Of a stretch of 16,484 nt of DNA, positions 5,329-13,242 are shown one piece after another. How positions within the stretch are numbered: position 1 is the stretch's first letter; the number at the start of each line of letters is the position of its first letter. The notes under the pieces were generated by a model, which saw only the letters and a program-made list of their open reading frames with translations, was not told the origin of the DNA and ran no database searches. Origin of the DNA: Phytoactinopolyspora endophytica (GTDB lineage: Bacteria; Actinomycetota; Actinomycetes; Jiangellales; Jiangellaceae). The DNA lies in contig NZ_ML142864.1 of NCBI RefSeq assembly GCF_004138495.1, forward strand, positions 38,663 through 55,146, written 5' to 3'. The position numbers were made by a program, and so were the translations under genes.

Positions 5329-5967
5329 CTAGGGCGCCAACCGCTCCAGGACCCACGCTTCCCCGGCACGGCGGTAGCGCAGACGATCGTGCAGCCTGCC
5401 CAGCCCGCCTTGCCAGAACTCGACAGTATCGGGCACCAAGCGAAATCCACCCCAGAAGTCCGGCAGCGGTACTTCCTCGGGAAACCGTTTCGCCATCGCA
5501 GCGGCTTCCGATTCCAGTTCTTCACGTGAGCCGATGACGGTCGACTGCTGGCTTGCCCATGCGCCAATCTGCGAGTCGCGAGGACGGGTCACCCAATAGG
5601 CCTGGCTCTCTTCCCGGGAGATGGCCGCGGCCGTGCCGCAGGCCACCACCTGTCGTTCCATCGGGAACCAGGGGAAGCATAACGAAGCGTGCGGGTTGTC
5701 GGAGAGTTCCGACGCCTTGCGCGAGCCGTGGTTGGTGAAGAAGACGAAACCCTCGTCGTCTAGTTCCTTGAGCAGCACGTGCCGGCTGCTGGGCACGCCG
5801 TCCCTGGTGGCGGTGGCCAGCACCATGGCGTTCGGCTCAGGCAGGCCCGCGGTCACGGAGTCGTGCAACCAGCTGCGGAACTGGGTGAACGGATCGGCAG
5901 CGGCGTCGGACTCCAGCAGCCGGGTCGATGTGTATCGGCGCCTCATGAGAGCCAGCGTGTTCTTCAC
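5329..5967 (-). CDS. pdxH: Pyridoxamine/pyridoxine 5'-phosphate oxidase
   Basis: This is a 212-aa FMN enzyme that oxidises PNP or PMP to pyridoxal 5'-phosphate, the last step of B6 synthesis or salvage. SSRHVLLKELD (60-70) holds the R and K substrate/FMN contacts. FFTNHGSRKASEL (76-88) is the FMN-binding segment. ASQQSTVIGSREELE (138-152) and the C-terminal block DFWGGFRLVPDTVEFWQGGLGRLHDRLRYRR (170-200) are the family signature, including RLHDR (191-195). GTG 5967 gives an N-terminus that aligns with other PdxH proteins (LALMRRRYT). ATG 5946, seven codons in, is an equally possible start, and neither has a good SD. It is divergent from the citrate synthase and its 3' end faces the structured RNA element. 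Confidence 0.95.
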   Translation of the reverse strand: MKNTLALMRRRYTSTRLLESDAAADPFTQFRSWLHDSVTAGLPEPNAMVLATATRDGVPSSRHVLLKELDDEGFVFFTNHGSRKASELSDNPHASLCFPWFPMERQVVACGTAAAISREESQAYWVTRPRDSQIGAWASQQSTVIGSREELESEAAAMAKRFPEEVPLPDFWGGFRLVPDTVEFWQGGLGRLHDRLRYRRAGEAWVLERLAP

Positions 5968-6083
5968 AGGGCTACTGTTCCATCCCGTGCTCCGCGCTGG
6001 TACCCGACGCACCGCCGGAAGATTTCCGGCCAGTGCATGTATCCAGCGTGAACTGTGGGAAACCGCACATTCAGTACATCAGA

Positions 6084-6096
6084 ACTTGTAACAAGT
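6084..6096. promoter_or_regulatory. 13-bp palindrome in the citrate synthase promoter region
   Basis: ACTTGT-A-ACAAGT is a perfect inverted repeat with a one-base centre. It overlaps TTGTAA (6087-6092), which with CATGAT (6111-6116, 18-bp spacer) is a possible promoter for the citrate synthase gene. A second perfect palindrome, CATGCGCATG (6105-6114), overlaps the putative -10. Both could bind regulators. The promoter call itself is weak. Confidence 0.4.
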
Positions 6097-6187
6097 CACC
6101 ATCACATGCGCATGATAGAGGCTCTGTCTTTGCGGTTGTTCGTCCCGTGCGCGCTCTGCGACATGGGCCAGACACGAAGGAGTGTGT

Positions 6188-7294
6188 ATGTCTGAGGTCC
6201 AGCACGGCTTAGAGGGCGTCATCGCGTTCGAGACCCACATCGCTGAACCGGATAAGGAAGGAAGCGCTCTCCGGTACCGGGGTGTCGACATCGAGGACAT
6301 CGTCGGCCGGGTGCCTTTCGAGCGGGTATGGGGACTCCTCGTGGACGGCAGCTTCGATCCGGGCCTGCCGGCGGACGAACCGTTCCCTGTACCGGTCCAC
6401 TCTGGCGACGTCCGCGTGGATGTGCAGAGTGGCCTCGCGATGCTCGCGCCGGCGTGGGGATTCAAACCGCTGCTGGACACTACGGATCAAGACGCGCGGG
6501 CTCAGCTTGCTCGGGCGACCGCCATGGCGCTGTCGTTCGTCGCCCAGTCAGCGCGCGGCATCGGACAGCCGATGGTTCCTGAGGACCAGGTCGACAAGGC
6601 CACCACCATCGCCGAGAGGTTCATGACGCGTTGGCGCGGCGAACCGGACCCGCGGCACGTCAAGGCGGTCGATGCGTACTTCACCTCGGCCGCGGAGCAC
6701 GGTATGAACGCCTCGACGTTCACCGCGCGCGTCGTCGCCTCGACCGGTGCCGATGCGGCTGCGTCGCTCTCCGCCGCGGTCGGCGCGATGAGCGGTCCAC
6801 TGCATGGCGGCGCGCCCTCGCGAGTGCTCGCGATGATCGAAGAGATCGAGCGTATGGGCGACGCACGCAGCTATGTGAAGGGCGTGCTCGACCGTGGTGA
6901 ACGGCTGATGGGCTTCGGTCATCGGGTCTATCGCGCTGAGGATCCGCGTGCACGCACGCTGCGGCGGGTCGCGCGGGAGCTCGGCGCGCCTCGCTATGAG
7001 GTGGCGGAGGCGTTCGAGAAGGCCGCCCTGGAGGAGCTCGCCGCTCGGAAACCGGACCGGGTGCTCGCCACGAACGTGGAGTTCTGGGCGGCGATCGTGC
7101 TGGACTTCGCCGAAGTCCCGGCGCCGATGTTCACCTCGATGTTCACCTGTGCCCGCACCGCCGGGTGGAGCGCTCACGTGCTGGAGCAGAAGAAGACCGG
7201 CCGGCTGGTCCGCCCGTCGGCCACGTACACCGGCCCCGGCGGCCGTAACCCGGACTCGGTCGAAGGCTGGAACCCCGACTGGACCGCCAACTGA
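6188..7294 (+). CDS. citA: Citrate synthase 2 (actinobacterial CitA type)
   Basis: This 368-aa enzyme condenses oxaloacetate and acetyl-CoA to citrate at the entry of the TCA cycle. GPLHGGAPS carries catalytic H206 and GFGHRVYRAEDPRA carries H245. The third catalytic position lies in NVEFW, where E298 stands in place of the usual Asp of NVDFYSG. MFTCARTAGWSAHVLEQ and RLVRPSATYTGPG complete the C-terminus. ATG 6188 follows GAAGGAG (6176-6182) by five nt and is preferred over GTG 6182, which lies inside the SD. The shorter length and the Glu suggest the second citrate synthase class of Actinobacteria rather than the main hexameric GltA, so the genome may carry another. A 2-methylcitrate synthase role is less likely but not excluded. 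Confidence 0.9.
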   Translation: MSEVQHGLEGVIAFETHIAEPDKEGSALRYRGVDIEDIVGRVPFERVWGLLVDGSFDPGLPADEPFPVPVHSGDVRVDVQSGLAMLAPAWGFKPLLDTTDQDARAQLARATAMALSFVAQSARGIGQPMVPEDQVDKATTIAERFMTRWRGEPDPRHVKAVDAYFTSAAEHGMNASTFTARVVASTGADAAASLSAAVGAMSGPLHGGAPSRVLAMIEEIERMGDARSYVKGVLDRGERLMGFGHRVYRAEDPRARTLRRVARELGAPRYEVAEAFEKAALEELAARKPDRVLATNVEFWAAIVLDFAEVPAPMFTSMFTCARTAGWSAHVLEQKKTGRLVRPSATYTGPGGRNPDSVEGWNPDWTAN

Positions 7295-7353
7295 TCCTTC
7301 GAACAGCGGACGCCTTCCTGGCCTCCGCTTTCGGCGACGCCTGCCACCCGGGC

Positions 7354-7379
7354 GTGCCGTATCTCACAGGATGCGGCAC
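7354..7379 (+). promoter_or_regulatory. 10-bp stem-loop between citrate synthase and serC
   Basis: GTGCCGTATC (7354-7363) pairs with GATGCGGCAC (7370-7379) through nine Watson-Crick pairs and one G-U pair, with a 6-nt loop TCACAG. It is 60 bp past the citrate synthase stop and has no T tract. It could terminate or stabilise that transcript. It could also be an operator over a serC promoter, since GTGCCG and CACAAT (7377-7382) are spaced like -35 and -10 boxes. Confidence 0.45.
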
Positions 7380-7443
7380 AATGGCGTAGCGACAGCGTGG
7401 TCACGTACCTGTAACCAGCCGGACACACACCGGAGAGGATTAG

Positions 7444-8568
<1,125 letters not shown>

Positions 8569-8589
8569 GCACCGCCCGGACAGACGCCG

Positions 8590-8626
8590 AAGGCCCGGAA
8601 CCGTGGATCACGGTTCCGGGCCTTTC
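8590..8626 (+). terminator. Hairpin terminator of serC
   Basis: GGCCCGGAACCGTG (8592-8605) is a perfect 14-bp reverse complement of 8609-8622 with a 3-nt loop. A8590-A8591 can add two pairs with T8623-T8624. TTTC follows. It lies 23 bp past the serC stop. Confidence 0.9.
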
Positions 8627-8635
8627 ACGTGGAAA

Positions 8636-8678
8636 TCTCCCGCTTCACCAGAGAAACCGGTCGTAGCGGAGCGGGAGA
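8636..8678. repeat. 9-bp inverted repeat after the serC terminator
   Basis: TCTCCCGCT (8636-8644) is a perfect reverse complement of AGCGGGAGA (8670-8678), with a 25-nt loop. Read on the minus strand it is followed by TTTCC, so it would suit a weak terminator for leftward transcription, although I see no supported leftward gene before thpR. Confidence 0.35.
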
Positions 8679-8679
8679 A

Positions 8680-8876
8680 ACTCATGAACGAAACACGCCG
8701 GGAGAGACGCCCAGACCGCGCGGGCGGGGCGCGGCCCGGGCGAAACCCCGGATAGCCTCCAAAAGGAGACTCAACGCTCCCCCGTCGTGTTCGTTGATAT
8801 TGATCCTAGGCCTTGCCGCTGTGTCGACGCGATCATACTTTCGGTCATCTCTGAGTAGACCTCACGGATATGACTA
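8680..8876. other. Gene-free, lower-GC stretch
   Basis: No supported gene is visible. A 62-codon leftward frame (8771-8962) has only about half G/C at third positions and no RBS. The base composition is more AT-rich than in neighbouring genes (for example TTGATATTGATC near 8793-8805). CATACT (8834-8839) resembles a -10 box, but no -35 is well spaced. Confidence 0.4.
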
Positions 8877-9005
8877 TCGACATTTCGTTCTGTCGAGCCC
8901 GTCTTCAGGTCAGAAGGCGGCCCGATCAGTGGAGGCTGACCGCGGCGTGGGATGCTCGTCATGAGGATCGCTCGGTTCGCGTGGATGGCTCAGGTAATGG
9001 CGAAC
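8877..9005 (+). promoter_or_regulatory. Three successive hairpins upstream of the 27-codon gene
   Basis: TCGACA/TGTCGA (8877-8882/8891-8896, 8-nt loop), GGTCAG/CTGACC (8908-8913/8936-8941) and GTTCGC/GCGAAC (8975-8980/9000-9005) are perfect 6-bp inverted repeats in a row. The last ends 9 nt before the SD of the 27-codon gene. Together they would form a structured 5' leader if transcription starts near 8850. Single 6-bp repeats can occur by chance; the series is what makes them notable. Confidence 0.35.
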
Positions 9006-9024
9006 ACGCAGGTAGGAGAGAGCA

Positions 9025-9108
9025 GTGAGACCGAAGACGACGCGGCGAGTGGTGGCGGTCGTGCTTGCGCTGATGGTCGCCGCCGTTGTCATCGCCACAA
9101 TCTTCTAA
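9025..9108 (+). CDS. 27-aa single-pass membrane peptide
   Basis: GTG 9025 to TAA 9106 encodes 27 residues. The first eight (MRPKTTRR) are strongly basic. The remainder is one continuous hydrophobic helix, VVAVVLALMVAAVVIATIF (9-27), long enough to cross the membrane with its N-terminus in the cytoplasm. AGGAGAG (9014-9020) precedes the start with good spacing (4 nt from its end). The positive N-terminus, single helix and small size resemble Prli42-like and other short membrane peptides in general design; I claim no homology. It is convergent with thpR (43-bp gap) and preceded by a possibly structured leader. It is too short for routine gene calling, but the RBS and clean design support it. 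Confidence 0.6.
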   Translation: MRPKTTRRVVAVVLALMVAAVVIATIF

Positions 9109-9151
9109 ACCGAGGAACGATGGCAGCGTGGATTCTCTTCGCGCACTCATG

Positions 9152-9700
9152 TCACGCGCTGGCGAATGGAAAGGACGTGATGCGCTCATATCGCGCGCGC
9201 CCACCAGGCCCGCCTCTGAGCTGGGAACGTACCAACGCCATCTCCTCGGCGTACCACGCCGGACCGGCGTATCCTTCGAGCGCCGCGGCATAGGGGCGAA
9301 GGTCGTCGTTCTGCCGCGCCCGCGCGATGGTGATGTGCGGCCGGAAGGTCCGGGCGGGCTCCCGGTCCACGCCTATCCGCCGTCCGGCCGCCACGGCGGA
9401 TAGAGCCAGCCCGCGAAGCGGCTCCGTGTCTCCTTGCACGCCGACCCACAACACTGCCCGACCGAAGCGGCCCGCGCCTGTGATCCGAAGTTCCATCTTC
9501 GTGCGGCGTCCCGCCGCGCGGGCGAGCCGGGTCGTCAGGTCGGCGGTGGCCTTCTCGCCTACCTCGCCGTAGAACGCGAGCGTGATGTGCATGGCGGTGG
9601 GGAGCGTCCAGTTCAGGTCGTCGTCGCGTACGGCGCGCAGCGCCTCGTCCAGATGGCCGACAACCTCGACGGGTGGGACGATCGCGGCGAAGAGCCTCAC
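9152..9700 (-). CDS. thpR: RNA 2',3'-cyclic phosphodiesterase (2H family, ThpR/LigT)
   Basis: This 182-aa protein belongs to the 2H phosphoesterases. MRLFAAIVPP at the N-terminus and the two active-site HXTX motifs, HITL at H38 and HITI at H122, are both intact. RTFRPHITIARAR (117-129) is the typical setting of the second motif. ThpR opens 2',3'-cyclic phosphates on RNA ends and can join tRNA halves in vitro; its in vivo role in bacteria is unclear. GTG 9700 is preceded by GAGAGGA (9708-9714) with a 7-nt gap. It lies 62 bp downstream of the MFS exporter on the same strand and may be its operon tail. Two tandem copies of CAGCTGGG (9714-9729) lie in that gap, next to the SD. Confidence 0.93.
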   Translation of the reverse strand: MRLFAAIVPPVEVVGHLDEALRAVRDDDLNWTLPTAMHITLAFYGEVGEKATADLTTRLARAAGRRTKMELRITGAGRFGRAVLWVGVQGDTEPLRGLALSAVAAGRRIGVDREPARTFRPHITIARARQNDDLRPYAAALEGYAGPAWYAEEMALVRSQLRGGPGGRARYERITSFPFASA

Positions 9701-9762
9701 GGGAGAGTCCTCTCAGCTGGGCAGCTGGGTCCCGAGCCTAGGACACGCCTCTCACGAGTGCA

Positions 9763-11091
9763 TTACGCCGCCTGCGGCCCAGCGTCACTCTCCGGGGGTG
9801 GGCGTAATCCGAGCGCCTGTTTCTTCTGCATATCGACGATGACGGCCAGGCCCGGTCGCGGGCGGAACCGCGGCCGGACGACGATACCGCTGCGGGGTGC
9901 GATGAAGACGAGGGCCACCAGGGCGAACGCGATGGTCAGGATTCCGCCTCCGATGAATGACCATTGGGCGCCGAAGACGTCGGCGACCCACCCGACCACC
10001 GGAGCGCCGACGGGTTTGCCGCCCATGAGGATCATCATGTAGAGCGCGAGGACGCGTCCCCGTACCTGTTGCGGCACGGTGGTCTGGACATACGTGTTGG
10101 CGGAGATCAGCACCGTCATCGTGATGAAGCCGAGCGGCGCGAGGGCGATCGCGAAGAGTACGTAGTTCGGCATGAGCGCCGCGGCGATCTCGACCAGCCC
10201 GAATACTGCCGCACCACCGACGATGAGCCGGCGGCGTGGGTACTTGCGGCGGGCCGACATGAGCGCACCCGTGAGCGTGCCAACCGCCAGCACCGACCCC
10301 AGGAGGCCGTACTCTCCCGCGCCCTTGTCGTAGACCTCCGTGGCCATCAGCGCCATCGTCATCTCGAAGTTCATGCCGAACGTTCCCAGGCCGAAGGCGA
10401 CGAGCATGATCATGAGCAGGTCGGGCCTGGAACGTACGACGCTGACCCCCTCGAAGAGGCGGCCGAACGCCGTGCCACCGGAGTCCTTCTGGCCGGTGGC
10501 GGCAGCCGGCCGGTAGCTCAGCATGACCAGCGCGATGATCGGCGAGATGAAGGTGATGCCGTTGATCATGAACACCCAGCCGGTGCCGATCGCGTGGATC
10601 AACAGGCCCGCAACACCGGGGCCGATCAGCCGCGCTGCGTTGAACGATGTGCTGTTCAGCGCGATGGCGTTCGGAAGGTCGTCCGGGCCGACCAGCTCGG
10701 AGACGAACGACTGCCGGGCCGGGTTGTCGAGTGCCTTGCCGACGCCGAGCAGAAACGCCAGGATATAGGCGTGCCAGATCTGTGCGACGCCTGTCAGGGT
10801 GAGCATACCGAGGACAAGTCCGATGGACCCCATGAACGCGTTGGTGAAGATCAGCAAGGGGCGCTTCGGCAGCCGGTCGGCGAGTAGCCCACCGAAGGGT
10901 GCCACCAGCAGGAATGGCACGAACTGAAGCCCCATCGTGATACCGGTGGCCCGGGCGCCACCCTCGAGTACCACGAGTACGAGCCAGAGCTGGGCGATCT
11001 GCTGCATCCACGTCCCGATGTTCGAGACGAGCATGCTCGACCAGTAGAGCCGGTAGTCGCGATGTCGCAGGGCGCGGAACGTAGATCTCAC
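9763..11091 (-). CDS. MFS exporter (EntS/DHA3-like)
   Basis: This 442-aa transporter has 12 predicted helices. FRALRHRDYRLYWSSMLVSNIGTWMQ at the start is typical of the EntS-like MFS group. GGLLADRLPKRP (67-78) is motif A between helices 2 and 3, and ARLIGPGVAG lies in helix 5. A cytoplasmic loop near residues 208-228 (RPAAATGQKDSGG) separates the halves. The C-terminal tail after the last helix is basic, then Pro/Gly-rich. The GTG start at 11089-11091 overlaps the marR stop (GTGA), so the two are translationally coupled. With MarR upstream, this looks like a regulated efflux pump for a drug or metabolite, or a siderophore as in EntS. The substrate cannot be read; proximity to ideR (about 8 kb away) is not evidence for a siderophore. 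Confidence 0.9.
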   Translation of the reverse strand: MRSTFRALRHRDYRLYWSSMLVSNIGTWMQQIAQLWLVLVVLEGGARATGITMGLQFVPFLLVAPFGGLLADRLPKRPLLIFTNAFMGSIGLVLGMLTLTGVAQIWHAYILAFLLGVGKALDNPARQSFVSELVGPDDLPNAIALNSTSFNAARLIGPGVAGLLIHAIGTGWVFMINGITFISPIIALVMLSYRPAAATGQKDSGGTAFGRLFEGVSVVRSRPDLLMIMLVAFGLGTFGMNFEMTMALMATEVYDKGAGEYGLLGSVLAVGTLTGALMSARRKYPRRRLIVGGAAVFGLVEIAAALMPNYVLFAIALAPLGFITMTVLISANTYVQTTVPQQVRGRVLALYMMILMGGKPVGAPVVGWVADVFGAQWSFIGGGILTIAFALVALVFIAPRSGIVVRPRFRPRPGLAVIVDMQKKQALGLRPPPESDAGPQAA

Positions 11092-11567
11092 GATCGGGTC
11101 AGCTTCTCCAGGATAGGCAACACCTCACGCAGCTGTTTGCGCTCCTCGGGTGTGAGCCCGCGCAACTGGTTGGCGAGCCAGGCGTTGCGTCGTTTGCGGT
11201 CGGCGGCGGTCCTGCCCAAGCCGGCCTCAGTGATGCGGACGACGGCGAGCCGGCGATCCACGGGATGTGGCTCCCGGACGACCAGGCCCAGTTCCTCGAG
11301 GTTCGAGATGATTCGAGTCATCGAAGGCGGCCGCACTCGCTCGTGTGCGGCGAGCTCACCTACCGGGGTCGGGCCGAGCCGCTCCAGTACACCGAGTGCG
11401 GACAGCTGATTGAGGGTGAGCGAGTCATCCTCGCGCTCGTTGCGGAGGCGCCGGTTCAGCCGTCCGATGGCGATACGGAGCGAACTCGCAAGGCTCGCCT
11501 GGGTGCGTGGCTGGCCCACCTTGGGCTTGCCCGGGGTGGGCGGAGAAGGAGCGTCGTCAGCGTGCAC
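11088..11567 (-). CDS. MarR-family transcriptional regulator
   Basis: This is a 159-aa winged-helix regulator. Residues 1-25 are a Pro-rich tail. SLTLNQLSALGVLERLGPTPVGELAAHERVRPPSMTRIISNLEELGLVVRE (49-99) is the DNA-binding domain, with the recognition helix near 80-92. PHPVDRRLAVVRIT (100-113) is the wing with the conserved D-R-R. The C-terminal helices form the dimer (LTPEERKQLREVLPILEKL). MarR proteins usually repress themselves and an adjacent exporter until a small aromatic or drug-like ligand binds, which fits the coupled MFS gene. GTG 11567 has no SD, but TATAGT ends 7 nt upstream, so the message is probably leaderless. The palindrome over that -10 box is a possible own operator. Confidence 0.93.
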   Translation of the reverse strand: MHADDAPSPPTPGKPKVGQPRTQASLASSLRIAIGRLNRRLRNEREDDSLTLNQLSALGVLERLGPTPVGELAAHERVRPPSMTRIISNLEELGLVVREPHPVDRRLAVVRITEAGLGRTAADRKRRNAWLANQLRGLTPEERKQLREVLPILEKLTRS

Positions 11568-11571
11568 GGTC

Positions 11572-11582
11572 GTTACTATAAC
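11572..11582 (-). promoter_or_regulatory. Leaderless marR promoter with overlapping palindrome
   Basis: On the minus strand TATAGT (11575-11580) ends 7 nt before the GTG at 11567, the spacing for a transcript beginning at the start codon. GTTA-CTA-TAAC (11572-11582) is a perfect palindrome centred on this box. A MarR dimer there would block RNA polymerase. No good -35 is visible. Confidence 0.55.
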
Positions 11583-11620
11583 TCATTACCTTTGCTAAGT
11601 GCCAGTCGTCTACCGGAGTC

Positions 11621-11830
11621 ATGGTGCTGACAAGGAAGGGCTTCCGAGCGCCTGCGCTCCGGGCACCGAGCCTGTTGTCTGCGGCGGCGGGCGAGCTGTC
11701 GCCTCGCGCGCCTGAGTATCGGCCGCCGAGGGTCATGGGCCGCTGGAACCGGCCCGACGATGACTTGCGTGCGCCGGAACAACGTGGAACGTCGGGCTAC
11801 GGCCCGGCCCTGGCCGGCAGGCGGCAATGA
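11621..11830 (+). CDS. Possible small protein divergent from marR (69 aa)
   Basis: This 69-codon frame starts at ATG 11621 with GGAG close upstream. Roughly 78% of its third positions are G or C, which is compatible with coding but not decisive in such GC-rich DNA. The protein is basic and Pro/Arg-rich, with a more acidic centre (RWNRPDDDLRAPEQRG), no membrane helix and no family that I recognise. TACCTT (11587-11592) could be a -10 box, without a clear -35. It lies divergent from marR and ends just before the convergent DUF2530 gene. A leftward frame in the same place is Arg-rich and looks like a shadow. The whole 280-bp gap may be non-coding. Confidence 0.3.
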   Translation: MVLTRKGFRAPALRAPSLLSAAAGELSPRAPEYRPPRVMGRWNRPDDDLRAPEQRGTSGYGPALAGRRQ

Positions 11831-11847
11831 TGCGCCGGGGATGTCCT

Positions 11848-13107
11848 TCAGGCGCTGTCGGGACGGCGGCGCGCGCGGCGGCCGCGGTAGACCCCTCCGC
11901 CGCCTTCCGTGATCTCGTCGATGTCTTCCTGCATGTCGTATTGCTTCGCGCGCCGTCCACCCAGCGTCGTGTCGTCGAGTAGCGGAGCGTCGGGATCAGC
12001 CGAGACCGGGGCATGACCGCTGCCGGTGGTGTCGATCAGCTCGGACCACATCGGGCTGATGTCGCCATCCGGAAGGCGCGAGCCGGAATGGCCGCTGTCC
12101 GGCCGCTTGGGCTCCTCGGCCGGCCCCAGATCCGTGACATCGGCGACGTCCACGCGTCCAGGTCGCGACGGGCCTTTGGACTGGCGCCGTCGGGAGGTTG
12201 GAGGCGTGGGTGTAGCGGCCGGTGGGTCTGGAGTGCGGTTGCGACCCGGGCCGGTCCCAGAGGTGAGCGTCCGCGATGTGTCAGAGGTGCTCTGCGCGCC
12301 TGGGGCGCCGGGCCGGCTCCGCGGGCGGTCTGCGTCGGCCGGCCGCGGTGACGTGGGTGTTCCTGGCGAGGAAGGCAGCCCGCCGAAGGACGGCGGCAGA
12401 ACGCCGGGCGCCGTCGGCGGTCCTACGCCCGGCGCGGTCGCCCCCGGCAATGAGCCGGTACCTCGCGACGTCGACCCTCGGCCCGGTAACGATGAGCCGG
12501 TCCCCGGTAACGACGGCTGGTCGCCTGGTAGCGAGTGCGCTCTTGCGTCTCCTGGGGGTTGTCCGCCGCCGGATGCCGGTGGTTGCCCGCCGGATGGGCG
12601 CTGCGGGTTGCCTGGCTGGGGGCGGTCCTGAGGCGCGGGGCCGGGATGGGGAACCGGGCCGGTGGGGATCGTGTCTTGCTTGCGGCCGCCCGCGTCATGA
12701 CGAGGCCGCGCAGCCGGGCCGTTCGAGTCGTCGGCGTTGTCCCTGGTGGCCCCGACCCGGTCTTCGCGGTCGTCAACGGCGCTGTCGGTATCGCCGTCGC
12801 TGTCATCGTCGGCATCGTCGCTGTCATCGTCGATGGCGGCCTGCTCCTCGGCCTCGAGCTCAGCGTCCGCGATCGCGTCCCGCCGCTTGCGCGTGTACTC
12901 GATTCCCAAGAGCCCGAGACCGACACCTGCCAGGCACATCCAGAGCATCCACCCGTACCCGGCCTCTTCGAGCCGGTCGGTGTTGAACGCCAGGACGACG
13001 AAGGCCACAGCCCACAAAATGGTCAGGATCGCGACGGTACGGACGCCGTCAACGTCCACTGGCTGGACGTGAGGCGCCTCCCGCTGACGACGCCGTCCTT
13101 TCTCCAT
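11848..13107 (-). CDS. DUF2530-type membrane protein with long disordered tail
   Basis: This 419-aa protein starts at ATG 13107; an in-frame ATG at 13131 would add eight residues. The N-terminal 75 residues match the actinobacterial DUF2530 pattern. VDVDGVRTVAILTILWAVAFVVLAF (17-41) is the first helix, GYGWMLWMCLAGVGLGLLGIEY (50-71) the second, and TRKRRDAIADAE follows. The usual family protein ends soon after. Here an acidic run (DDDSDDADDDSDGD, 93-106) leads into about 220 Pro/Gly/Ser-rich residues with recurring LPG units (193-195, 200-202, 207-209, 220-222, all S-L-P-G). The C-terminal part (320-419) is less repetitive (PMWSELIDTTGSG, QYDMQEDIDEITEGGGGVY). Both ends of the tail should be cytoplasmic. 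Function is unknown. TAACCT (13116-13121) 8 nt upstream suggests leaderless expression. Confidence 0.75.
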   Translation of the reverse strand: MEKGRRRQREAPHVQPVDVDGVRTVAILTILWAVAFVVLAFNTDRLEEAGYGWMLWMCLAGVGLGLLGIEYTRKRRDAIADAELEAEEQAAIDDDSDDADDDSDGDTDSAVDDREDRVGATRDNADDSNGPAARPRHDAGGRKQDTIPTGPVPHPGPAPQDRPQPGNPQRPSGGQPPASGGGQPPGDARAHSLPGDQPSLPGTGSSLPGRGSTSRGTGSLPGATAPGVGPPTAPGVLPPSFGGLPSSPGTPTSPRPADADRPRSRPGAPGAQSTSDTSRTLTSGTGPGRNRTPDPPAATPTPPTSRRRQSKGPSRPGRVDVADVTDLGPAEEPKRPDSGHSGSRLPDGDISPMWSELIDTTGSGHAPVSADPDAPLLDDTTLGGRRAKQYDMQEDIDEITEGGGGVYRGRRARRRPDSA

Positions 13108-13115
13108 ATAAGAAC

Positions 13116-13121
13116 AGGTTA
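13116..13121 (-). promoter_or_regulatory. Possible -10 box of the DUF2530 gene
   Basis: On the minus strand TAACCT (TANNNT) ends 8 nt before ATG 13107. AGGACA (13139-13144), 17 bp further upstream, is a weak -35. There is no SD before the ATG, in keeping with a leaderless message. Confidence 0.4.
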
Positions 13122-13242
13122 GCCGCACCATCCGGCAGTGTCCTAACCGATCACCAACTATTGAGGTGAGATCACGGTATGCGGGCGTGGCGTGGCGCTT
13201 GACCGAGGCGCCGGGCCACGGGCACGGCTGGATGCTGAGATG

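Noticed and set aside
8771..8962. Leftward 63-aa frame in the gap before the 27-aa gene
   Set aside because: Third-position G/C is only about half, there is no RBS and I recognise no motif. Kept only as a note.
9785..11011. A 408-codon minus-strand frame inside the MFS gene
   Set aside because: It is Arg/His/Pro-rich, has no motifs and is out of frame with an intact 12-helix transporter.
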